A stretch of DNA of 64,000 bases from NCBI GenBank assembly GCA_002099365.1, contig MSED01000003.1:1612001-1676000 (forward strand). Reading direction: 5' to 3'. This document shows positions 45,774 through 54,800 of the stretch, one piece after another (position 1 is the first letter of the stretch; every line of letters starts with the position of its first letter). The notes under the pieces are model-generated. The model saw only the letters and a program-made list of their open reading frames with translations, did not search any database and was not told where the DNA came from. The translations under genes and the position numbers were made by a program. Origin of the DNA: Phialophora verrucosa. Lineage: Eukaryota; Ascomycota; Eurotiomycetes; Chaetothyriales; Herpotrichiellaceae.

Positions 45774-47308
45774 TTATGCCTCGCCAATATTAGGAGATCT
45801 GCTCACTTCCTGGTAGCCGTTGCCTCCGAAGACAGATCCCGGCATCATAGGTGGAAGCCAGTCCAGCTCGGCATCGTGGTCGACATCGGCATTTGCATCA
45901 TGCAATATACCCGTGATGTCTGCCTCCCCAAGTTCTTCTCCGAAGGTCCCTGCCGAGGAGTACGGTCTGGCCCGCTGCGGCTGCTGGTCGCCGGTACTTC
46001 TCTGAGCCTGTGTGTGCGGCGTGCTGACACCTCTCTCATTTGACAATTGTACCGCCAGCTGCTGTCAATCCCTGCCTTTCGGTGTCCCAAATCTCTTTTT
46101 CCTCTCCAAAGGTCGTATACCCATCAGTCCATTTTCGCCAGAACGCGGAGCCATGGGACTTCCTGTTCGTCGGCGGGGGAGGGGTACTGAGCAAGAGACG
46201 TATTGTGTAATCGAGGTGGTAGCTGTCATACGAGACTGTGCCTAGGAATATAACCTGGGCGACATATCAGTATACTGCTAATCCTGCCCGGCATGGTCGA
46301 TCTCTTCCTGTGCAGGAAACCTGTAATGCTCCAGAGAAGCAATGTCTCCAGGAGCGAACAAGGACGTGACTTACCCAACACCACGACAAGGTCCACTCAG
46401 CTGGGGCTGCAAAGCTGACCAACGACCAGCAAACCGGACTGAAGATGACCCTGCCATTCTCGAACTTCGCCGAGCAGCCATAGATACCGATGATGGCCAT
46501 GATAGAGCAAGCTGTCGCCGTGCGGTCAGCAGGTGGCGGGCCTGATGGTCTTTGTTTTGAACTCACGAGCGGCGATCACTGCCGCAATACGCTTCCACAG
46601 CCTCGACCTCTTCAAGAATCTGTTGTTGGGCGTCCTGTCCCTCATCGCTCTCGACAAGTTCCAATCACACCCCTTCGCCAACCCCATGCAGATGATTTGG
46701 AAGCTCGTGAAGATGAGATGCAGTTGATGATTGTCGTCGACACTCGCGAAGGACAAGACGATCAAAAACACCGACGACGTGCTCGCCAGACCCAACTTTC
46801 CCCGCCTCCACCAGATTCCGACCGGCGACTTTCTCCCGACGACATAGTCGATGCCGAAGCCCGTCCAGAGTAATACCGCGACCACGACACTGACGGACTT
46901 GAACGATAACTCTCGCACAGCCCCGACGCACGATATGAAGGGAAACATGGCGTACGAGGCCCCTATCCGCGGCCACGAGCCATCTTCCTGTGCCGGCCGC
47001 GAAGTGAAGTAAAACAGGAAGTATATCATCTGCACGGACCAGAAGATTGCTGCCAGCGCGCAAGGCAGAGCTCGCCATAGGCCAAGATGTCGCCGAAAGA
47101 AGCTCCCTCGTAAGTGTGTGCTCGGTGGAAGGAAGGGCTCTGTACTGGATAGCGGTGAAAAGTGGCCCTCCCTCGCGCTCTGCGACACGAATGCAGATTT
47201 GGACATGTCGGCCGTTGTTGATGTTTCGCCTGTGTCTGTCCCCGTGTAAGGTGGTGGGATGGTCTCATGCGACACATTCAACACCCTGAACGAAGGTTTC
47301 GGACTCAT
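45774..47308 (-). CDS. Frag1/DRAM/Sfk1-family multi-pass membrane protein (365 aa or longer)
   Basis: Exons 47308-46567, 46511-46375 and 46254-46036 give 366 in-phase codons. After a polar 90-residue N-terminus there are about six membrane helices: LWRALPCALAAIFWSVQMIY, YAMFPFISCVGAV, VSVVVAVLLWTGFGIDYVVG, ASTSSVFLIVLSFASV, SIMAIIGIYGCSAKFE and SLVSFAAPAEWTLSWCW-VIFLGTVSYDSYH. This is the layout of the Frag1/DRAM/Sfk1 group, linked to plasma-membrane lipid and PI4-kinase signalling or autophagy. The frame ends at 46036, but a +1-shifted frame immediately beyond stays open to 45774 and reads like a natural acidic tail (LSNERGVSTPHTQAQ onward), which suggests a one-base frameshift near 46055. 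The start MSPKPSF was chosen over an upstream ATG because of the N-terminal context. Confidence 0.72.
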
Positions 47309-48322
47309 GTTGGGAACAACGTCGGAGAATGGATAGGAGAAATAAGAGAAGCAGGGGAGAGGGAAATCGTCGATAATCAAAGACTCTGTCCTGCACGAAC
47401 GCGCCACCCCTAGCCATGTACAGGACAGTACACAAGATGCGTGGTTTGGGGGACCGCTTCTTGTATACTGTACTCAATCGCCGTCGCGCTAGGCATGTAC
47501 CTCACAGCCACAGGATCGTATGGGTATCGGGCCAACTCACCAACTCACCATGATGGATCCCAGTCAGTTCCTGCGCACTGCTGGTCCCCGACTGCCCTAT
47601 GGCCCACCGATCCACCGTGCCAGTGGCGCGCGGTCCGCGAGGAAGGCTCCAGAGCATCCTACTCCGCCAGGATGTAGGGGTAAAATTACTAGTCAATGCC
47701 GGAGAGGCAAGTAAGAACTGGGTATGTCCTCCGTAGGTCGCTCGGTATGGTGCGGCGGCTCCGCCGGCGTATCATCGCGCATATGATTTAGAAGTCATTT
47801 CTGCATGGAGATTAGTTCTGGTGTTGGGGTGCCTAGCGTCTATATAGTTGCGAGGCTGTGGATACGAAGTGAGGCTGATAAAGTCCGTCAGTGATACATT
47901 GGGGTCCAGAAGCCGGGTGTTAACAACATCGCTTGCATCTGATGGAGCGAATAAGAGTACAGATTCAGAGTAGCTCTTACTGTGCTGTACGAGTAGCTTT
48001 ATCAACTGGCGAGGGAAGTGGATAAAGAAGGGATCGCGTTCACCTAAGTAAGCGTTAGGCGTGTTTCCGGCCCAAACAATCGAGGAAGGTTATGCGCAGT
48101 TCATCCTCCCGTCTTCTCGTCCTGTCGAATCCTTCGCTAAAGGGTCTGAAGACTGAGACAACTTCTCGTCCCCTCGATTTCATTTAATATTCGTTAGACA
48201 CTGCCAGTGCATCAAGTGCCCAAGCATCCTCGGCGGCAACGGCTATCGTATTCGATGTCCAAAACATGTCGTTGCCGACGCCCGTTTTCCGGGCCCCCGC
48301 CAGTGTCAACGCCGCACCTCCC
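47309..48322. other. Intergenic, 1.0 kb
   Basis: No supported gene. It holds the promoter of the Frag1-like gene and the 3' flank of the orphan gene. Confidence 0.45.
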
Positions 48323-49348
48323 CTATTCGACCTGCCGTGCGACGACCACATCCCACAGCTCGTTCTTATGCCTCTCGAGGAAGTCGGCATTCCCCGTCAT
48401 CTCGTAGACCTTCGCCGTCATCCTCACCAACTCGATCCTCATTGCGTCGTACACAGCTAACGACGCCTCCTGGAGGTAATACATCTGCCAGGGCGTGATC
48501 TCTCCACGCGCCCGATGGTCTCTCATGCTGATGAGCTCGCGCGCCATGTCCATCCTCTGCAATGCCAGCTTGGAAAGGTAGACCTCCGAGGCCAGGACTC
48601 CCACCCAGCGTTCGTGCTCTTCCATGGCGGTGCACGTCCTCGCGACCTCACCTCGGAGGAAACCCCTGTCCGTTGAAGGCAGCGTCGACAGGTGAATCAG
48701 TGCGAACGCCCGCTTCTTCAAGCTCTGGTAGAGGTTGCCGAGCTGCATTTCCACGTGGTGAAGGACCTCGATGTTTATGCGGATGATGTGGGAGATCACG
48801 TCGTTTGCCTCGCGTTGGGTGTGGAGGGTCCAGACCCTGCGGGACAGATCGACCGCATGCATATCTGTGGGGGGACGATGGTGACGATAATCTGTTTGAG
48901 CGAGAGTCAGCAGTCTGGTCGAGCTCTCGGTCCTTTCGACCGTCGGGAAAAGGACCTTACCGACACCGTTGAGGGGGTTCAATAGCTCAATGCGCACCTG
49001 TCGCGCGACCGCTTGGATCTGCTGTCCGAGGACTGTTTCTGCGAGGAAAGCCGGTTGAGAAATCGTCTCTGCCATGTTTTGAGGGAGGCCCAACGAAGAA
49101 AGGTTTGCGGTAACCGCTAACTCACCACCGATGAGTGGGAAGTCTTGAGGAAGTCCCGGCCAAGGAAACTCAGGAAATCTGGACGAATTTTGACCCCGAG
49201 AGGACGTGGAGGATAAGGAAGTCCGCGCGCCGTTGTCGCTGTCTCTGTGACTGCCGATCTCATCGCTTTCAGAATCTGTGACGGCGGTATTCTTTGTTGG
49301 ATGGCCGCCGTGCATAGGACCGAAGGGCTTATCTATGGTTGTCGCCAT
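48323..49348 (-). CDS. Orphan helical protein (289 or 341 aa)
   Basis: I do not recognise the family. The frame is open for 341 codons. Residues 1-60 are Ser/Asp-rich and probably disordered. The C-terminal 190 residues are helical and charged, with regular hydrophobic spacing (REANDVISHIIRINIEVLHH, QLGNLYQSLKKRAFALIHLS, ALQRMDMARELISMRDHRA, NADFLERHKNELWDVVVARQ). Two canonical introns are visible: 49125-49039 (87 nt, GTGAGT...GCAG) and 48960-48892 (69 nt, GTAAGG, CTGAC branch, ACAG). Both have lengths divisible by three and contain no stop, so spliced and unspliced forms both encode protein. There is no membrane segment or signal peptide. Possible scaffold or coiled-coil protein; no function is proposed. 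Confidence 0.65.
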   Translation of the reverse strand: MATTIDKPFGPMHGGHPTKNTAVTDSESDEIGSHRDSDNGARTSLSSTSSRGQNSSRFPEFPWPGLPQDFPLIGGELAVTANLSSLGLPQNMAETISQPAFLAETVLGQQIQAVARQVRIELLNPLNGVGKVLFPTVERTESSTRLLTLAQTDYRHHRPPTDMHAVDLSRRVWTLHTQREANDVISHIIRINIEVLHHVEMQLGNLYQSLKKRAFALIHLSTLPSTDRGFLRGEVARTCTAMEEHERWVGVLASEVYLSKLALQRMDMARELISMRDHRARGEITPWQMYYLQEASLAVYDAMRIELVRMTAKVYEMTGNADFLERHKNELWDVVVARQVE

Positions 49349-49703
49349 ACCGTCTGACTTGTTTTCTTGGAGCTCTGATGAGCTGGGTACAGATCCCGTC
49401 GAACTCTTTATCTAGCTGCGACGACTTTATGCGCTGGAAGGCATCATGACTGCCAAGCGCTAGGAGGCGGTAGCGAGGCAGCTGGCGGTCCGGCAGCCCT
49501 GTGGTTCATTGTTCGTTGACTGCCTTCCCGTGAATGGGGTCTGGGATATTCACTCCCACACAGCAATTCTCCTCTCGACCCGGGATTGCCGTCCTACAAG
49601 TTGCTCTCTCATCGCCTTCATTTGAAGACAGCGCATGCAAACGTTCACGATTCACAGAGCCTTACGTCTTTTATTTGACAATCCGAAGAAAGCACTCATC
49701 ACC
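49349..49703. promoter_or_regulatory. Divergent intergenic region, orphan / Gag-like
   Basis: 355 bp between diverging start codons; contains both promoters. No specific site assigned. Confidence 0.4.
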
Positions 49704-50402
49704 ATGTCAGACAGCCTCAACAACCATGCTCTCGGCATCGAACGCCTTGTTGGCCAAACAAACTACCATCAATGGACCAGGGACTTCCAAGCTCTCGCCC
49801 AGATGAAGGGACTGTGGAAGCACTTCACTTGTGAAGGGGCTAGAGTCTGGTACCCTACAAGGAATACACACAAGGAAGAGCTACACACCGGAGAGTACAG
49901 TGCCTGTCTGCATTGTAGTCACGAGATGAAGGTATGGTCGGATGATCAGTTCAAGATTGACCAAGCAATGGGCCTCCTTCGGTTCTGTCTTGACCCAGCC
50001 ATTCGATACGAAGTACCTGCCACCCTTGAGGATCCCCACGAAGCATGGAAGCTGCTCGAGCGCGCCCACAAACCGGACGAAGAGCATGGTCTGAATCTTG
50101 CCCAAGCCAATATGAAAGCCCTACGTTTCGAAAACTTCCTAACTGTCAGTGCGTACATCAATCAGTTGAAACAAATCGGACACGACATTAGAGCCGCTGG
50201 AGGCATTTTCGATGCAAACGATGTCGCCCTGAAGGTCGAACAAGACCTGCCCGAAGTATTTCTCAAAGTTCTGGGATCCCCAAACCCATTCAGGAAAGTG
50301 ATGTCCGACCGTTATCTGGATCTCAAAGGGATGACCAGTCTACTTCTTACTGCCGAGTTGGAGATCAAAGCTCAGAGGCATGCTTTGCCGGGGCAGGCTT
50401 GA
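49704..50402 (+). CDS. Free-standing Copia-type Gag-like protein (232 aa)
   Basis: Resembles the Gag capsid region of Ty1/Copia LTR retrotransposons (DUF4219/UBN2-type). Family landmarks are LVGQTNYHQWTRDFQAL near the start, DQAMGLLRFCLDPAIRYEV, DPHEAWKLLERA, and the central MKALRFENFLTVSAYINQLK block. There is no CCHC zinc knuckle, protease, integrase or reverse transcriptase after it; the frame simply stops. I used the ATG at 49704 because the open frame upstream (from 49635) lacks similarity. The coding frame is intact, which argues against a recent dead copy. It may be a domesticated Gag gene. A second, diverged Gag-like gene follows 0.7 kb downstream on the same strand. Confidence 0.78.
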   Translation: MSDSLNNHALGIERLVGQTNYHQWTRDFQALAQMKGLWKHFTCEGARVWYPTRNTHKEELHTGEYSACLHCSHEMKVWSDDQFKIDQAMGLLRFCLDPAIRYEVPATLEDPHEAWKLLERAHKPDEEHGLNLAQANMKALRFENFLTVSAYINQLKQIGHDIRAAGGIFDANDVALKVEQDLPEVFLKVLGSPNPFRKVMSDRYLDLKGMTSLLLTAELEIKAQRHALPGQA

Positions 50403-51125
50403 TGGGGCACAAGCAGCTCTCAAGAACGGTAAATGGGATGAGAACTCGGTGAGAGAAGACGGATGAAGCATGCATTTCGGATCCAAGGTCCAGGGCGTGT
50501 CGATGCTTCACGCTGTGCGAAACATTATTCCTATCGGAATCCATAGGACACGTCGTTCGCTCACCTCGATCTACCGGACGCTGAGGATTGGTCGGTCATC
50601 ATTCATGTTGGGCTTGTCCGCATCAATGAAATGAGCGTGGGATCAGCTTTCTGACATTTCCAGGGGAAGGAGAAGCATCAACGAACGATCTGCTGTTGGA
50701 GACAGTCTCGCCTTGATTGCGACGAGCAGGCCTGATTGATACCTCTGCAATCATGAACAATAGAGACCAGAGGTATCAAGGCAACGGTCAAGCTCGGACC
50801 TGGCGACCATTACCAAAAGACAGCACATGAGATGTACAGCAAAGGACATGCAAGCGCGGGTGAGGTCAAGGCGGAATGAATTCACATCCAGCGCGGGTTT
50901 CGACGCCATGCAGTGCAGCCAAGTTTCCTTGCCTGTCTTGCTCTGGCCAACTTCACATCCAGGTGTTTAGTGAATTTGGTCATGTTTGACCGCTCTTCTG
51001 TTGTGATTCTCTCTGACTGCTTTGGACCGCCATAGTCATCTCATCTCTTTCTCTCATCCTTTCTTTACAGATTCAGGCATGCTCACTCTGCAGGTCTTTC
51101 TCTGCCATCTGTCCTCTACCTGTAC
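50403..51125. other. Intergenic between two Gag-like genes
   Basis: 0.72 kb. No pol-type motifs and no obvious LTR pair flanking either gene were seen by eye. Confidence 0.5.
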
Positions 51126-51989
51126 GTGGCTTTCCAGCTCCGCGCCTTCAGCCCTTCCCCTACCCGTTGCCTTGCCCCCTTTCATCCGGATCAGGACGCC
51201 GCAGCCGCCTTCGTGCCCATTCCCGCGATGCCCGACTCTTCTATGCCCGCCGGGCCCCCAATGACCCCTCTCCAGGGTCGTAGCAACTACAAGACCTGGG
51301 CTCACGCCTTCGAGATCGCAGCCCGAGACCGAGGCTTCTGGACCCTCTGCACGGGCGAAGAACAGGTCAAGCACGCCGCCCCGGACCCGGCACACTACAA
51401 GGCCGAGATGGACCGGGCCAAGTCCGCGTTCATGGCGTCGTACTGGCACCACCGATACGAGTCCGACGTCTGGGAACGGGAGGACCAGCAGCGCAGGCTC
51501 GCCGCCGCCGTGTCGTTCATGATCGACACCATGCATCCCGAGACCCGCACCGCAGTCGGGCACCACGCACAATCACGCGGACACGGATGCGGAAGCGGAA
51601 CCATCCTCCCAAGCGACTTGTGGCTTGCCGTGCGAGATCTCTACGACGAGCAGGCACGCATTGTCTTTCCCACGCCCACGCCCGCTCCCGCTCTCACGGC
51701 CCTAGAGATCGCCTACCGCGACATGAACGCCCTGCACCTCCAAGACTGCCTCTCGATGCGCGACTTCTTCCACCGCCTACACGTGCTGCGAGAGGCCCTG
51801 GCGGCAGCGGGCGCGGACTACACGGACGAGCAGTGCAAGATCAAGATCCTGATGAGTCTGACCCCGCGGTACGCGCCGCCCGTGATTGCCGATCTGACGC
51901 TCAAGATGCTGGCGGATATGAAGTTGACGCAGGTGGTTGATTACTTTGTGGCGTGGGAGGGCGAGTTCGCGGCCCGGGATGGGACGTGA
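51126..51989 (+). CDS. Second free-standing Copia-type Gag-like protein (253-287 aa)
   Basis: Same family as the upstream gene but strongly diverged: LQGRSNYKTWAHAFEIAARD, SDLWLAVRDLYDEQAR, IAYRDMNALHLQDCLSMRDF, HRLHVLREALAAAGADYTDE and KILMSLTPRYAPP match the Copia Gag pattern in order. The frame opens at 51126; the ATG at 51228 (MPDSSMPAGPP) is a more conservative start, giving 253 residues. It is markedly GC-richer than the first Gag-like gene and carries a His/Gly insert (GHHAQSRGHGCGSG). No zinc knuckle or pol domain follows. The intact frame suggests retained function; otherwise it is a solo remnant. Confidence 0.74.
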   Translation: MAFQLRAFSPSPTRCLAPFHPDQDAAAAFVPIPAMPDSSMPAGPPMTPLQGRSNYKTWAHAFEIAARDRGFWTLCTGEEQVKHAAPDPAHYKAEMDRAKSAFMASYWHHRYESDVWEREDQQRRLAAAVSFMIDTMHPETRTAVGHHAQSRGHGCGSGTILPSDLWLAVRDLYDEQARIVFPTPTPAPALTALEIAYRDMNALHLQDCLSMRDFFHRLHVLREALAAAGADYTDEQCKIKILMSLTPRYAPPVIADLTLKMLADMKLTQVVDYFVAWEGEFAARDGT

Positions 51990-52571
51990 TCACATGGTCA
52001 CCTCGGCTGTGGGTGCGTGCCTACGAGAGCTGGAACTGGAGCTGGAGCTGGAACTGGAGTAACATCATGGCGAAGGCGGCGGCGGCGACAGCGACGGCGA
52101 CGCGACGCACATATTGACCTTGGTGCTGAATGCCGAACAGGAATCAAGTCTTCGTAGCGTTTCGGTAGCACGTGTGCTGATTTGGCGGAGACTTTGGATC
52201 CTCTGGATCAACAAAAAGGGAACATGCAAGCAATTTCTTCAGTCTATTACCTGCTTGTGGGTATCTTCAGCTCTCGCTGCTCTATGGCTCGCGACTTGTG
52301 TCGATGTCTATGTCTATCTATCTTCGTGACTGACGTGACTAACACGACTGGCTCGTTGAAAATGCACAAGATGATCTGATGATCAAGACGCCTGCTTTCA
52401 TTCCTGACCCACGAAAGCCGACGATAACGCCACACAATGTCCAAGATACCGCCATAGCCAAATGCAAATGCAAATGCAGTTCTGTAAGAGCAAAAATCTC
52501 ATTCCCCGAAGAATGTACAAGGCGACAAGGGAAATCGAGCTGGACAATGGACAACGCGACTCGTGCTCAGC
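51990..52571. other. Intergenic, Gag-like to CCP1
   Basis: 0.58 kb between converging genes. It contains a GGAGCT-type hexamer run and a GGC/GAC-rich tract. Confidence 0.5.
52027..52060 (+). repeat. GGA(G/A)CT hexanucleotide repeat
   Basis: About five and a half copies of CTGGAG/CTGGAA directly after the second Gag-like gene. Confidence 0.75.
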
Positions 52572-53753
52572 TTACTCCTCAATTGTCGACTTGAAAGTGA
52601 GTGGCTTGGTGCCCTCCTTGAAGGGCACACCCAGCTCGAACAACTTGACCACCACGCTGGCGAAGTCCTTGAAGAAAAGATCGTTGTCCTTGGCGTATTT
52701 TTCCACCCAGCCTTTGAACACGGGATCCTTGATCAGGGCAATATCTGTGGGCAACATCATCAGGCTCTTGGTCGTGGCATCTTCATACTGCTTCGGCCCT
52801 TTCCACGATTTCCAACCCCACTTCTCTTCCATGAGCAGACGGAAGTAATCGTTGGTCATGACCGTGGGTGAGAAAGTCCAAGGTCCATCGAAACCTGAGC
52901 GATCGGCATGGCAGCGTCCCAATGCGTGGGCGCCAGAGAGAGCAACCATCTCTTGATCGTTGAATCCCATGCGCCCGAAGATGGCGCGGATATGATCTTG
53001 CCCCTTGCTCCCATCCGGCAATCGTCCATCTGGAGTACAGAATGCGACGTCTTTATCTTGTCGGCCCGGTCGCCAGGGGATGGTAGGTCCCTGCATCTCT
53101 TGCACAGCGCAGACGCCTGCGAGGGTCCAGAGGTCGGAATAGCTGATCCAGGGAAATTGCTGCTTGATGGGTTCAAGGAAGTCGCGGGCGTTCTGGAGGC
53201 CCGCGTTCGCACCGTGCTCGCCCTCGGGTGCGAATCGCATTGTCGCGCCGTTGCTGCCGCCTGTCCCCGTGGCGGCATCATATGTTCCAGACGCGTGCCA
53301 CGCTAATCGAAGCAGAACGGGTCCGTAGCTTCCATCATCGTAGTCATCCTTCTCCCACATTGCCTTTGCAATCGCATTGTAGACTTTCTGATAATCTTCA
53401 GCTGTGGGCGTGAAGAGGCCGGCGGACTGTTCTGCGGAGCCTTTCTTGAGGTGCACCTCCGGGACGCCCTCGGGGATGCCTGCCTTCCTCCTCTCCTGGC
53501 CAGTGGTGGTAAAGTAAAAGTAGCCTCCAGCAAGGGCGGCTGCGGCTGCCACGCCACCATAGATTGTGGCTGTATTTGACGATTTAGGTGCTTCGTGGCT
53601 CGAAGAGTAGTTGCGGCGGGAGGAATTTTGGAAGAACTGTTTGGCTGCGTTGGCCCGCGAAGGGCGAGCTGCCAGGCGGATGGAGGATGTCGCTGAAGCT
53701 GTGCTTCGGGGGATGGACTTGGAAAAGGTGCGGACAGCCGTTGCTGTAGCCAT
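52572..53753 (-). CDS. CCP1: Cytochrome c peroxidase, mitochondrial (393 aa)
   Basis: Class I haem peroxidase of the mitochondrial intermembrane space that reduces H2O2 with electrons from cytochrome c. Single exon. The N-terminus is a bipartite targeting signal: basic/Ser-rich residues 1-50, then a hydrophobic segment at about 64-82. Catalytic residues are visible: distal Arg149, Trp152 and His153 in LLRLAWHASG, proximal His276 in ALSGAHALGRCH, and the radical-site Trp292 in FDGPWTFSP. Other conserved blocks are GSNGATMRFAPEGEHGAN and PTIPWRPGRQD. Length and domain order are normal for Pezizomycotina CCP1. Role: peroxide detoxification and signalling. Confidence 0.95.
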   Translation of the reverse strand: MATATAVRTFSKSIPRSTASATSSIRLAARPSRANAAKQFFQNSSRRNYSSSHEAPKSSNTATIYGGVAAAAALAGGYFYFTTTGQERRKAGIPEGVPEVHLKKGSAEQSAGLFTPTAEDYQKVYNAIAKAMWEKDDYDDGSYGPVLLRLAWHASGTYDAATGTGGSNGATMRFAPEGEHGANAGLQNARDFLEPIKQQFPWISYSDLWTLAGVCAVQEMQGPTIPWRPGRQDKDVAFCTPDGRLPDGSKGQDHIRAIFGRMGFNDQEMVALSGAHALGRCHADRSGFDGPWTFSPTVMTNDYFRLLMEEKWGWKSWKGPKQYEDATTKSLMMLPTDIALIKDPVFKGWVEKYAKDNDLFFKDFASVVVKLFELGVPFKEGTKPLTFKSTIEE

Positions 53754-54800
53754 TTTGCTTACTGTTCTTCTGGTTTATCACGGAAAAAAGGGCGTGTGAA
53801 AGTTTGAGGCAAAGCTGAAGAAAGACTGGAATCAAGGAGAGAAGCGGTAGAAGCAAGATATAAGACTGAAAGAGATGGAATAGAATCTTCCCGAACGGGC
53901 TATCGAGGGCGATAAAGCTACGGCAACAGTGGAGACGGCGAGGCTGGATAAGAACTGGAGAAGATGCAAAATGAGTGGCTGCCGTTCCCGCGATGCGGAC
54001 CTGACAAAGCTCCATGTAATTTTCAGTGGTGAGATATCGAGGGCAACTTACGGAAGCGATACAAACATGAAATTTTTCTTTATCAAAAGCGCGCCTTGGG
54101 AAGGTGACGTGACGTGCTGGCACGTGCTGCTAGTGGCTTCCTAATCGCCGTTTAGCACATCCTTGGCCAATCACGTTGCCTTTAATAATGCTCACACGGT
54201 CCTTGGCAGGGGAATTCAAACCCTTACCCACTCGAATTCGTACTCCGACTGGTCCGCTGGTCCCGACCTTCTTGCATCAAGGCTGGTCGGCAAGTTCGCC
54301 GACGCTCGCTGCAATTTTGCTGGATTTGGAATGGCTCCCTCCTTATCTCGCCCTCGATTTCCCCTTCGAGTATTCATTCCCTGCCGCACTCCTTTGTCCG
54401 TGGAGTTTTTCGATAGTGCTGTGATAGCTTTGACAATAGCAAAAAGTACTCCGTAGCCTTCAACTTGAACGTGACTTCTACCTGCACGCGGAGATGATCA
54501 CGGTGCAGAACAAGGCACCGTGGCGCTATATCTCGTAGGCGGATATCGCGTTCTAAGGACGCCACGAGCTCACCCTGCGCTCAAGAAGGCGTTGCCGTCC
54601 CAGGGAGTGCTGGTTTGCACTTCTTTGAGCAGCCAATACCAGTAACCATGTCAATAGTGCTCAGATTTCGCGATCGGTCAAAACATGATACATGCATGGT
54701 TGCCAACTACATGACGCCGGTCATGTGCGCTTATGTACCATCCAAGTACTCCGTAATAATCCGCTAATTACCAATACCCATCATGCCACTTTTCACACAT
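53754..54800. other. Intergenic, CCP1 upstream region
   Basis: 1.05 kb. Contains the CCP1 promoter and 5' leader (minus strand) and the 3' flank of the F-box gene. No supported gene. Confidence 0.5.

Noticed and set aside
46036..46254. Intron to connect the two frames at the 3' end of the Frag1-like gene
   Set aside because: No GT donor in the needed phase exists before the acceptor candidates, so I report a frame break instead.
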